From Methanomicrobiales archaeon (lineage in GTDB: Archaea > Halobacteriota > Methanomicrobia > Methanomicrobiales > Methanospirillaceae): DNA of 12,580 nt. Shown here piece by piece: positions 1 through 6,475 of this stretch (its first letter is position 1; each line of letters starts with the position of its first letter). Below the pieces are notes generated by a model. It ran no database searches. It saw only the letters and a list, made by a program, of their open reading frames with translations, and was not told the DNA's origin. The DNA lies in contig JADGNL010000069.1 of NCBI GenBank assembly GCA_017883495.1, positions 1 through 12,580 of the forward strand, read 5' to 3'. Made by a program: the position numbers and the translations under genes.

Positions 1-1862
1 CGCTGGTCACGGCGATCACCGAGGACCGGCTCCGGCTGAGGAGCGTCTTCGACGAGGTCGCGGCGGGCCGGGAGGGCAGGCAGGGGGGCCCCGCCGATCC
101 GGCAGAGCTGCAGGTCTCCTGGAGCCGGATCGGGGTCCAGACCCAGGGGCTCGCGTACGACGCCTCGCGCCTCTCGGCGCTCCTCGGCGACGAGGCGGAC
201 ACGCTGCAGGCCGTCAACACCCTGCTCGTCGCGGTCCTCCTCGGCGCGTTCGCCGCCGTCCTCCTGACCAATTACTTCGTGGTCGGCCGCCGCACCATCC
301 GGTCGCTCTCGACCGTTCTCGCGGGGGCGGAGGTCATCGGCACGGGCGACCTGGACCACGCGATCGCGGTGACGGGCGACGACGAGGTCGCCGAACTCTC
401 CCGCGCCTTCAACCGGATGACCGCGGATCTCAGGACCGTCACCGCGTCCCGGGCCGAGCTCGAAGAGAAGGAGGCGGAGCTCCAGTCGGCGGCGCTCTTC
501 CCGGCGCAGAACCCGGTCCCGATCCTGCGCGTCGACGAAGAAGGACGCCTCCTCTACATCAACCCGGCCGGCACCGCGGCCTTCGGGAACTCGGGCCTGC
601 GGGTCGGCGCCCCGCTCCCCGAGTCCCTCTCCGGGGACGTGCGGGTGGCGAGGGAGACGGGGACGCCGCACCAGGCCGAGCGACGGTTCGGGTCGACGAC
701 CTACTCGATCGCGGTCGTCCCGATCCAGGACCGGCGCTACGTCAACCTGTACTTCGCGGATATCACGGAGCGGAAGCGGGCCGAAGAGAGCCTGCTGACC
801 TATGCCCACGCGATCGACACCACGTACGACGCGATCTTCACGGCCGGGCCCGACATGGTGATCCGGACCTGGAACGAGGGCGCCGAGCGGCTCTTCGGCT
901 ATACCGCGGCGGAGGCCGTCGGCTCGACGACGGACTTTCTCGAGACGTCGTACCCGCCCGACCGGCCGCGCGAGGAGATGCTCCGACAGCTGACCAGGGA
1001 GGGTTTCTGGAACGGGGAGGCGAGCTCGCGGCGGAAGGACGGCTCGGAGGTGACGACGCTCGCGTCGGCCACGCTGGTCCGGGACGAATGGGGCACACCG
1101 ATCGGATACACGGCCGTGCACCACGACATCAGCGAGCGCAGGCGGGCCGAGGAGGCGCTGAAGGAGTACGCGGAGGACCTGAAGCGGTCCAACGAGGACC
1201 TGGAGCGGTTCGCGTACGTCTCGAGCCACGACCTGCAGGAGCCGCTGCGGTCGATCGTCAGCTTCTCCCAGCTCCTCGAGAGGCGGTACAGGGGGCAGCT
1301 CGACGCGGACGCGGACGAGTTCATCGCGTTCATCGTCGAGGGGGGCGTCCGGATGCAGAGCCTGATCCAGGACCTGCTCGCCTACTCGCGCGTGAATACG
1401 ACCAAGCAGGAGCTCGGCCCGACGGACACGGCGGCCGTCCTCGCGAGCGTGGACCGCAGCCTCGCCGTGCCGCTCTGCGAGGCCGGAGGGGCGATCACGT
1501 CCGACCCGATGCCGATGGTGCTGGCCGACCCGATCCAGCTCGAGCAGGTCTTCGCGAACCTGGTCTCGAACGCCATCAAGTTCCGCCGGCCGGACGAGCC
1601 GCTGCGGATTCACGTCGGCGCCCGGCGGATGAACGGGTTCTGGGAGTTCTCGGTCTCGGACAACGGGATCGGGATCGAGAAGGAGTACTTCGACCGGATC
1701 TTCGTCATCTTCCAGCGGCTCCATACCAAGGACGTGTACCCCGGCACGGGGATCGGTCTCGCGATCGTCAAGCGGATCGTCGACCGGCACGGCGGCCGGG
1801 TCTGGGTCGAGTCGACGCCCGGAGAGGGCTCCACCTTCTTCTTCACCCTGCCGGCCGCGTGA
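1..1862 (+). CDS. Membrane sensor histidine kinase (HAMP-PAS-PAS-HisKA-HATPase), 5' end missing
   Basis: The reading frame is open from base 3 to the TGA at 1862 (619 visible residues), so the gene begins outside the window; the GTG at 279 is internal. Visible domains: the end of an extracytoplasmic sensor region; one membrane helix (residues about 71-94); HAMP (95-143); two PAS domains (about 163-260 and 265-385), the second ending in a PAC-like HHDISERRRAEE; a HisKA domain with phosphoacceptor His409 in SSHDLQEPLR; and a HATPase domain with the N-box around NLVSNAIKF, G1 box DNGIGI (553-558) and G2 box GTGIGLAI (581-588). All catalytic motifs are present, so it should autophosphorylate in response to an external or PAS-sensed signal. 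No receiver domain or response regulator gene is visible, so the partner is unknown. It converges on the acetyltransferase gene with a 67-base gap. Short copies of its 3' end recur near 4200 and 9400. Confidence 0.95.
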   Translation, partial: LVTAITEDRLRLRSVFDEVAAGREGRQGGPADPAELQVSWSRIGVQTQGLAYDASRLSALLGDEADTLQAVNTLLVAVLLGAFAAVLLTNYFVVGRRTIRSLSTVLAGAEVIGTGDLDHAIAVTGDDEVAELSRAFNRMTADLRTVTASRAELEEKEAELQSAALFPAQNPVPILRVDEEGRLLYINPAGTAAFGNSGLRVGAPLPESLSGDVRVARETGTPHQAERRFGSTTYSIAVVPIQDRRYVNLYFADITERKRAEESLLTYAHAIDTTYDAIFTAGPDMVIRTWNEGAERLFGYTAAEAVGSTTDFLETSYPPDRPREEMLRQLTREGFWNGEASSRRKDGSEVTTLASATLVRDEWGTPIGYTAVHHDISERRRAEEALKEYAEDLKRSNEDLERFAYVSSHDLQEPLRSIVSFSQLLERRYRGQLDADADEFIAFIVEGGVRMQSLIQDLLAYSRVNTTKQELGPTDTAAVLASVDRSLAVPLCEAGGAITSDPMPMVLADPIQLEQVFANLVSNAIKFRRPDEPLRIHVGARRMNGFWEFSVSDNGIGIEKEYFDRIFVIFQRLHTKDVYPGTGIGLAIVKRIVDRHGGRVWVESTPGEGSTFFFTLPAA

Positions 1863-1929
1863 GCCGTGGTAACGGCAGAGACGCCATTGTCGGCCGGGCT
1901 CCGGATGCGGTCCGCGAGGATCCCGGCGT

Positions 1930-2550
1930 TCACTGGAACAGGATCTTACCGAACTCGCCGAGGGTGTAATGGACCTCGGGGCGGGTGCGAATGAATTTTG
2001 CGGGCACGCCGCCCACGAGCACCCACGGCTGGACATCGCGGGTCACCACCGCACCGCTCGCGATCACTGCTCCCTCCCCGATCGTAACGTTCGGGAGGAT
2101 CGTAGCCCGGCATCCGATATAGACATGGTTCCCGATCGTCACCGGGCCGCCCTGGTTCGTGAAGTCGGGCGAGTCGATATTATGCTCGAGCGTGAAGATC
2201 CGGACGTCCTTGCCGATGTTCACGTCGCTGCCGATCCGGATCGTCTCCCGCGCGTCCAGAAACGCCTGGTCGCCGATGATCGAGTGCTCGCCGACCCGGA
2301 CCTTCCAGGGCGAGAAGAATCTGCATCCGCGGTAGACCGTTGCACTTCGAGCGAGCCCGATCTTGAAGAGATGGATGTACAGCGCGTTCCGGATGAGGTG
2401 CGATGGTATCTTCCCGGCCAGGTCGCAGCCGAAGATCATGGTCCAGTACGCATTTGACCATGCCCATTCTCCGAACCGGTACAGCGCCGGATGACTATCG
2501 ACGATAAACCGGGCTCGGTACTTGATCCGGTACAGCGCGTCGTACATCAT
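1930..2550 (-). CDS. Hexapeptide-repeat (left-handed beta-helix) O-acetyltransferase, WcaF/maltose acetyltransferase-like
   Basis: A 206-residue protein that probably transfers acetyl from acetyl-CoA to a sugar or glycan hydroxyl in the cytoplasm. Hexapeptide-repeat coils run from about residue 84 to 172 (RVGEHSIIG, IRIGSDVNIG, VTIGNHVYIG, VTIGEGAVI). The catalytic His is expected at 123 in the segment FTLEHN, and the C-terminal signature GGVPAKFIR (180-188) is typical of the family. The substrate cannot be read from sequence. The frame stays open upstream to a GTG at 2799, but that part translates the decayed tail of a cohesin-protein gene plus intergenic DNA. I place the start at the ATG ATG pair at 2550 because a CCTTATCC TATA box lies about 31 nt upstream, the same spacing as in the cohesin genes, which suggests a leaderless mRNA. 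A GAAGGA sequence lies 15 nt upstream, too far for a normal ribosome binding site. The family call is firm; the start is likely but not proven. Confidence 0.88.
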   Translation of the reverse strand: MMYDALYRIKYRARFIVDSHPALYRFGEWAWSNAYWTMIFGCDLAGKIPSHLIRNALYIHLFKIGLARSATVYRGCRFFSPWKVRVGEHSIIGDQAFLDARETIRIGSDVNIGKDVRIFTLEHNIDSPDFTNQGGPVTIGNHVYIGCRATILPNVTIGEGAVIASGAVVTRDVQPWVLVGGVPAKFIRTRPEVHYTLGEFGKILFQ

Positions 2551-2575
2551 GCTGTCTAGTACGGTTCCTTCGTGG

Positions 2576-2587
2576 ATGGATAAGGAT
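2576..2587 (-). promoter_or_regulatory. Archaeal TATA box of the acetyltransferase gene
   Basis: The minus strand reads AATCCTTATCCA here, with its centre about 31 nt from the ATG at 2550. It closely resembles the CCTTATATCC box of the cohesin gene starting at 4042. The distance fits transcription starting at or within a few bases of the start codon. Confidence 0.5.
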
Positions 2588-2661
2588 TCGCCCGGAGGCT
2601 TCACCCTGCGCCCAGGCACCCGCAGTCGCCTCTCGGTCAGTCGAAGAGCCGGGGGACTTTG

Positions 2662-2675
2662 AAAAGTGGAAAAAG
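2662..2675 (-). terminator. T-rich archaeal terminator kept from the decayed cohesin gene
   Basis: The minus strand carries two T-runs (TTTTTCCACTTTTC) at the position equivalent to the T-run after the stop codon of the intact two-cohesin gene (7760-7765). The stop codon in front of it has been lost by mutation, but the T-runs remain. Confidence 0.4.
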
Positions 2676-2689
2676 TATGAGATTGTAGC

Positions 2690-3109
2690 CGGATCCGCTG
2701 CAGGACGAGCGCAACGCCCGCGAGGGCGACGACGGGGAGCGCTCCGAAGGGCAGGGCCGACCTGTTGGTCGTCGGGAGCGGGGTCGTGTTCCCTGTCACC
2801 GTGGTCGGGGGCGTGGTGAGCGTCGTGTTCGGAGTCAGGTTCGGCGTAGGGGTCGCGACCGTCGTGACCGTGGTCGGTATCGGGGTCTCCGTCGCCGTGG
2901 CCGTCCTGGTCGGCGTGGGCGTCGGCGTCGCGGTCCTGGTCGTGACGCCGGTGTAACTCGTCCGAGTCCCGGTTCACGGCTTCCTTTAAGACCGGGACGG
3001 CCGGGACGTCGCTCACGACCGCGGCCGCGGTCGGGACCGTGCCGATCGGGGCCACGGCGCAGGGGAGCGCCCCGTCAGGTTCCGCGCCGATGAAAAAGTA
3101 GAACGGACT
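2690..3109 (-). pseudogene. Orphan 3' end of a cohesin surface-protein gene (Thr/Pro linker plus membrane-anchor tail)
   Basis: The minus strand from about 3058 to 2690 matches residues of about 375-493 of the intact two-cohesin protein (start 9254): the APIGT segment, an NRDSDE stretch equivalent to NVDTDE, the TPTPTP repeat, the TTVTTVATPTP repeat, and the anchor SALPFGALPVVALAGVALVL. Three lesions show that it is dead. There is no start or 5' end. An extra base near 2955 shifts the frame between the DSDE and YTGVTT parts. The original stop codon (TAA in the intact gene) has become a sense codon. It begins directly after the stop codon and T-run of the one-cohesin gene (3110-4042) on the same strand, so it looks like the former 3' end of that gene, stranded when a new C-terminus was acquired. 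Confidence 0.85.
3093..3097 (-). terminator. T-run terminator of the one-cohesin gene
   Basis: The minus strand reads CTACTTTTTC about 12 nt after the TAG at 3110-3112. A short T-run without a strong hairpin is the usual archaeal termination signal. Confidence 0.4.
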
Positions 3110-4042
3110 CTAGTATGCGGAAGCACCCCGCCACCGTGTCAACGGGGACCACCGGACAAACCGGCCGCTCGGCGGGCTGATCCCTGTCGCGATGCCCGTC
3201 CCGATCCTCGTACTCCGAACACCGACCCCAACGCTGTTCCCGGAACCACGGGCGATGCCGATCGGCGGGTTCTTCGGGACGGTGCCGACGACGTACCTGC
3301 GGGTTCCCAACCGGGAACCCGACGATCCGCCGGACGTGACGGTCGGGACCAGCTCGGGCGACGGGGCCGGCGTTATATCGACCGGCGCCACGAGGACGGG
3401 TGTCGCTTCGACGGTGACCCCGGCAGCCGGTGCCACGGTCACGACGGCCACGGGCGTCGAGATCACCGTAACCGGCAACGGGGGCGGGATCGTCACCACG
3501 GGTACCGTTGCAGTTGTCACGGGCGTCGGCGCGGGACTCGGCACGGTGGTCGCACCGGTTGTCCCCGCCGTCCCGGTGGCTTTCACGGCGCCGTTCACGG
3601 CAACGGCCCTGGACGTGATGTCGGCCCCGGCGACATCGGTCACGGACCGGACGTCGACCACGATGGGGGTGGACCCGGGCCCGACGACCTTGAACGTCAC
3701 CGTGGCGAGTGCCCCGTCGCCGTTCGGCAGCCCGTTCGCCGAATCGGCGCTGCGGATCTCGAGGTTGTGGGTGCCGATCGGGGCCGATGCCGTGGTGCGG
3801 CCCTGCTCCACGGTCGAGGAGACGTACCGCATGACCTCGGGGTTCCAGTCGAGCATCAGGACCACGTCGCCCTCCTTGGGGGCGAGGTTGTTGTCGTTGT
3901 AGATCGTGGCCGTGACCGTATCGCCGGCCTTCGGATCCGCAATCGGGGAGACGTGGAACTTGACCATCCCCCCCGCGCTCACTACCGGGACGCAGCAGAG
4001 CGCGAGGAGGAGGAGAGCACAGAGTGCCGTGACGATCTTCAT
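3110..4042 (-). CDS. Secreted protein with one cohesin-like domain, Thr/Pro linker and novel C-terminal module
   Basis: 310 residues from the ATG at 4042; the frame is open further upstream, but the signal peptide and a TATA box at 4066-4075 fix this start. Residues 1-23 (MKIVTALCALLLLALCC...VVSA) form a Sec signal peptide almost identical to that of the two-cohesin protein. Residues about 25-150 form a cohesin-like beta-sandwich domain (VKFHVSPIADPKAGDTV, MLDWNPEVMRY, ATVTFKVVGPGSTPI). A Thr/Pro/Val linker follows to about 244, then a 66-residue C-terminal module (GTRRYVVG ... PPSGRFVRWSPLTRW) that resembles the end of the SGNH esterase gene next to it. There is no C-terminal membrane helix, unlike its paralogue. 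Cohesin domains bind dockerins in known systems, but no dockerin is visible here, so its partner and even its binding role are unknown. Orphan anchor sequence lies immediately downstream. Confidence 0.87.
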   Translation of the reverse strand: MKIVTALCALLLLALCCVPVVSAGGMVKFHVSPIADPKAGDTVTATIYNDNNLAPKEGDVVLMLDWNPEVMRYVSSTVEQGRTTASAPIGTHNLEIRSADSANGLPNGDGALATVTFKVVGPGSTPIVVDVRSVTDVAGADITSRAVAVNGAVKATGTAGTTGATTVPSPAPTPVTTATVPVVTIPPPLPVTVISTPVAVVTVAPAAGVTVEATPVLVAPVDITPAPSPELVPTVTSGGSSGSRLGTRRYVVGTVPKNPPIGIARGSGNSVGVGVRSTRIGTGIATGISPPSGRFVRWSPLTRWRGASAY

Positions 4043-4065
4043 TGATTCAACGGTTGCCGCGAGAA

Positions 4066-4075
4066 GGATATAAGG
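4066..4075 (-). promoter_or_regulatory. TATA box of the one-cohesin gene
   Basis: The minus strand reads CCTTATATCC, centred about 28 nt upstream of the ATG at 4042. This spacing predicts a leaderless transcript; no ribosome binding site is seen before the ATG. Confidence 0.65.
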
Positions 4076-4149
4076 ATAGGCACGACGATTCTTCGCCTCT
4101 TCTCGACGGCCTGCCGCCGTCCTGAATCGGACGACGCCGAGCTGCGCCG

Positions 4150-4240
4150 GCTGCACCGATCGGAAGCGTTCTCTCCGTCCGGTCGACGCCGGGCGAGGGC
4201 TCGATCCTCATCGCACCGCCGGCGGGGGCTCCCATCACGG
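4150..4240 (+). pseudogene. Fossil of a histidine-kinase 3' end (first copy)
   Basis: In one plus-strand frame the segment reads SVRSTPGEGSILIAPPAG, matching the last residues of the kinase at the left edge (WVESTPGEGSTFFFTLPAA). The rest of the ATPase domain is gone and no stop equivalent follows, so this is a relic. It lies on the strand opposite to, and just upstream of, the one-cohesin gene. The same arrangement recurs at about 9360-9452. The alignment with the second fossil extends further upstream at the nucleotide level (GGAAGCGTTCTC against CGAAGCGTCATT), which suggests that both came from one duplicated block. Confidence 0.6.
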
Positions 4241-4263
4241 CCTCCAGTGCCGGCGCCCTGCAG

Positions 4264-4269
4264 AAAAAA
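4264..4269 (-). terminator. T-run terminator of the SGNH esterase gene
   Basis: The minus strand has six T residues about 4 nt after the TAG stop of the esterase gene, as expected for archaeal intrinsic termination. Confidence 0.45.
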
Positions 4270-4272
4270 GTG

Positions 4273-5355
4273 CTACCGGAGCCCGGTCGCCCAGCGCGCC
4301 GCCGGGTACCAGCGGACGAACTTGCCCGTCGGCGGCGTGGTGCCGGTGGCGACGCTCCCGGGCTTGAGCGGGGTCCCGGTCGTTACCGTCTCCCCCGAGC
4401 GGCCGGTCGCGGTCCCGCTGCCGCCGAAGGTGGTGCCGAGATACGAGCCGGGATTGCCCACGGCATAGTGCTTCCCGCGCGAGGTCTGCCCCGTGGAGAC
4501 GGTCGTCGCGGGGCTCGGGCTCGCAGTCGAGGTCTCCGTGACGACCGCCGTCGGGACGGGGGTCGGGACGAGGGTCGGTATGGTGGTCGAGACGGGGGTC
4601 GTCGGCACGACCGTGACGGGGACCTGCGTCGGCACCGCCATGACGATCGCCCCGCTGGAGATCAGGGCGTTCGCCCACCGCTGCGCGAGCTGCGATTCGC
4701 CCTCGTTGTTGGGATGGATCCCGTCGGCCTGCGTGAACTCCGCCGTCGACCAGCCCGTGCTCATGTCAACGACCACGATCGGCGAGGCCGGGGTTGTCGC
4801 CGCCTGCCCGTAGGCGAGCACCTTCGCGTTGTACTCGTCGAGGCCCCCGACGGTGTTCCGGAACTCATCGGCCGAGGGCGAGATCTGGGCGATCAGGATC
4901 CGCACGTTCGGGTTCTTCTGCCGGAGTTGCGAGACGATCAGGTCGAGGTTCCGCATCCGGTCGCTCATCGGCACCTGCCGGATCACATCGTTCGTGCCGA
5001 TGTCGAGCAGGACGATATCGGGGACCGAGATCGCGAGGATCCAGCCTATCTCGTTCGCCAGCAGCTCGGTCGTATAGCCCGAGTAGCCCTCGTGGTCCTG
5101 GTCGAAGACGAAGTTGGTGAAGGTCGGCGCGGTCGTGGAGCCCACGAAGTCGACGTCGAGCCCCCCGTTCCGGAGCATGGTCCAGAGGTAGTACCGGTAG
5201 CTCGGATACGGCGAGTCGGCCTCCCCTCCGCCGCGGGTGATGGAGTCGCCGAGCGGCATGATCTTGATCGAGGCGTCGACATGCCCTGTCGCGACGGCCA
5301 TTGAACCGGCGCAGGCGGTCACGACGAGGATGAGAAAGAAGGCGTTCAGGTTCAT
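4273..5355 (-). CDS. Secreted SGNH/GDSL hydrolase, CE3 acetyl-esterase-like, with Thr/Pro linker and shared C-terminal module
   Basis: 360 residues; the ATG at 5355 is preceded by a GAAGGA ribosome binding site 10 nt away. Residues 1 to about 22 form an export signal; VTAC at 12-15 could be a lipobox with Cys15, though the signal lacks a basic N-terminus, so anchoring is uncertain. The catalytic domain (about 30-235) has the SGNH blocks: GDSIT with nucleophile Ser38, GTND with Asn122, and DGIHPN with Asp211 and His214. The opening IMPLGDSITRG, the FVGS segment and the DHEGYSG motif are typical of carbohydrate esterase family 3, whose known members remove acetyl groups from xylan, so deacetylation of an extracellular glycan is the likely role. 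A Thr/Pro/Val linker (about 241-292) leads to a 68-residue C-terminal module (GKHYAVGNPG ... TGKFVRWYPAARW) shared with the neighbouring cohesin protein. The gene has its own leader rather than the leaderless promoter of its neighbours. Confidence 0.92.
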   Translation of the reverse strand: MNLNAFFLILVVTACAGSMAVATGHVDASIKIMPLGDSITRGGGEADSPYPSYRYYLWTMLRNGGLDVDFVGSTTAPTFTNFVFDQDHEGYSGYTTELLANEIGWILAISVPDIVLLDIGTNDVIRQVPMSDRMRNLDLIVSQLRQKNPNVRILIAQISPSADEFRNTVGGLDEYNAKVLAYGQAATTPASPIVVVDMSTGWSTAEFTQADGIHPNNEGESQLAQRWANALISSGAIVMAVPTQVPVTVVPTTPVSTTIPTLVPTPVPTAVVTETSTASPSPATTVSTGQTSRGKHYAVGNPGSYLGTTFGGSGTATGRSGETVTTGTPLKPGSVATGTTPPTGKFVRWYPAARWATGLR

Positions 5356-5442
5356 GCGGGGTCAATCCTTCGTGCCGGTCCGGCATCGGTGCCACCAGCC
5401 GGCGCCGAGCGACAACATTGATGGAGAGCTGGGCGCACTGGC

Positions 5443-5456
5443 GACTTATGGATTTC
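5443..5456 (-). promoter_or_regulatory. Candidate TATA box for the SGNH esterase gene
   Basis: The minus strand reads CGAAATCCATAAGTC, an AT-rich stretch resembling BRE plus TATA, in otherwise GC-rich DNA. It would give a leader of roughly 70 nt before the ATG at 5355, consistent with this gene having a ribosome binding site. The match is weak. Confidence 0.25.
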
Positions 5457-5564
5457 GATTGTGGTAGGAATTCTCGCGGCAGGGGCGCCACGGACGACGT
5501 CTGAGGCAGGGGTCCGCCGAAGAAAAGGTTTTGCGGGTGGCCTCCCCGGCGGACCCGGACCCGA

Positions 5565-6242
5565 TCATCGGCGCAATCGCTCCAGGGCCCGGGCCGCCGC
5601 CTCGCGCACGGACCCGTCCGTATCCCCGAGCGCGGCCGCCAGCGGTCCCGCGGCGCGGGCGTCGCCGACCTCGCCGAGCGCCTCGGCCGCAGTCCGCCGC
5701 ACGTAGCCGGAGGGGTCCGCGAGGGCAGAGATCAGTGGGTCGACAGCGCGGGAATCGCCGAGCTTCCCCAGTGCCCCTGCCGCACCCTCTCGAATGAAAT
5801 CGGAAGGGTCGCCGAGCACGAGGACCAGGGGTCCGACAGCGCGGGAATCGCCGATCCCTCCCAGCGCCCCGACCGCAGCCTCGCGCATCGTCGGATCGGC
5901 CCCCGCGAGTTCGGCGATCAGCGCCTCGACAGCCCGGGCATCCCCGATCTCCCCCAGCGCCCTGACGGCGGCTTCCCTGACGTACACGGACGAAGTCCCA
6001 TGGGATCTGCCGAGCACGGCGATCAGGGGTTCGACGGCACGGGGATCGCCGATCTTCCCGAGCGCCTTGACGGAGACCTCGCGCAGCGGACAATCGGGAT
6101 CCTCGAGGACGCCGATCAACGGCTCCGTAGCCCGGGCGTCGCCGATCCCTCCCAGCGCCCGGGCGGCGGTGCTCCGCACGTCGGGGTCCGGACTGCATCC
6201 AAGTGCCCGGATCAGTGTATCGACATCCTGATTCTGATGCAT
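5565..6242 (-). CDS. HEAT-repeat protein (PBS-lyase HEAT type)
   Basis: 225 residues made almost wholly of about seven HEAT repeats of roughly 31 residues each, with the recurring pattern VREAAVRALGEIGDARAVEP and short DP or DPS turns between helices. This is the PBS-lyase/EZ-type HEAT family, which forms curved alpha-solenoids used for protein binding. Methanogens carry many such genes and their partners are usually unknown, so no function is assigned. There is no signal peptide or membrane helix, so it is cytoplasmic. The ATG at 6242 is preceded by GAGGG at 4 nt. Its 5' leader is the most interesting aspect: about 140 nt upstream of the start are nearly repeated, in the opposite orientation, in front of the secreted protein gene at 11111. 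High internal similarity among repeats suggests recent repeat expansion. Confidence 0.9.
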   Translation of the reverse strand: MHQNQDVDTLIRALGCSPDPDVRSTAARALGGIGDARATEPLIGVLEDPDCPLREVSVKALGKIGDPRAVEPLIAVLGRSHGTSSVYVREAAVRALGEIGDARAVEALIAELAGADPTMREAAVGALGGIGDSRAVGPLVLVLGDPSDFIREGAAGALGKLGDSRAVDPLISALADPSGYVRRTAAEALGEVGDARAAGPLAAALGDTDGSVREAAARALERLRR

Positions 6243-6385
6243 GGTTCCCTCTCGTCTGCTCCGCTCGGAAGCGATGGCTGCGTGTTCATGCCCGCGCGGA
6301 GAATTGGCATGGCGCCCGGCCCGGAGGCCGTGAAAGAGGGGATGTCACTCCACGCGCGATTATCATAGATTCGCTCCGGGCCTGA
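6243..6385 (-). ncRNA. Conserved structured 5' leader, copy A (candidate cis-regulatory RNA)
   Basis: On the minus strand this segment matches the leader at 10968-11110, with about ten differences over the first 88 positions. Predicted stems are P1, CGCGC-GT-GGAG (6348-6358) with CTCC-GCGCG (6293-6301); P2, a GGCC/GGCC hairpin (6318-6329) with loop TCCG; P3, a GGC/GCC hairpin (6306-6316); and P4, a CGCT/AGCG hairpin (6262-6273) just before the ribosome binding site. The P2, P3 and P4 loops differ between the copies while the stems are kept. I do not recognise it as any riboswitch or leader family I know. It ends at the start of the HEAT-repeat gene, so it would act on that gene's translation or transcription. 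Confidence 0.55.
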
Positions 6386-6389
6386 AAAA
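6385..6389 (-). terminator. T-run downstream of the deacetylase gene
   Basis: The minus strand reads CAACATTTTTCAGG between the deacetylase gene and the leader of the HEAT-repeat gene. It could end the deacetylase transcript, or it could be part of the AT-rich promoter of the HEAT-repeat gene; the two roles cannot be separated by eye. Confidence 0.3.
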
Positions 6390-6394
6390 TGTTG

Positions 6395-6475
6395 CTATTT
6401 TAATCGGGGCTGCCGGAGCGAGAACAGGAAGTCGGGCCCGCTGAGGACGCCGATCCGGCGGAACAGCCTCCTCAT
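6395..6475 (-). CDS. Possible 26-residue small ORF overlapping the deacetylase stop codon
   Basis: The ATG at 6475 overlaps the TGA of the deacetylase gene (ATGA), the usual geometry of translational coupling. The frame encodes a basic 26-residue peptide beginning MRRLFRRIGVLSG and ends at TAA, just before the T-run at 6385-6389. It could be a real small protein or the relic of the 5' end of a lost downstream gene. No family is recognised, and a short frame like this can easily arise by chance. Confidence 0.25.
   Translation of the reverse strand: MRRLFRRIGVLSGPDFLFSLRQPRLK

Noticed and set aside
1088..1969. 293-residue plus-strand open frame
   Set aside because: It is a shadow of the histidine kinase, which has all catalytic motifs in its own frame.
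1930..2799. A single 289-residue protein joining a membrane-anchor segment to the acetyltransferase
   Set aside because: The first 36 or so residues match the C-terminal tail of the cohesin protein and the next part translates a terminator and promoter region. The TATA box and ATG pair at 2550 give a normal family-length enzyme.
2765..2956. Hydrophobic 63-residue Val/Gly-rich frame that looks like a membrane peptide
   Set aside because: It is the reverse complement of the Thr/Pro stalk of the orphan cohesin tail, where ACG/ACC codons read as Val and Gly on the other strand.
6203..6385. A 60-residue plus-strand protein conserved with a minus-strand frame at 10884-11066
   Set aside because: The apparent protein similarity comes from the duplicated leader. 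An insertion between the copies breaks the frame, and changes do not favour third codon positions, whereas base-paired stems are kept.
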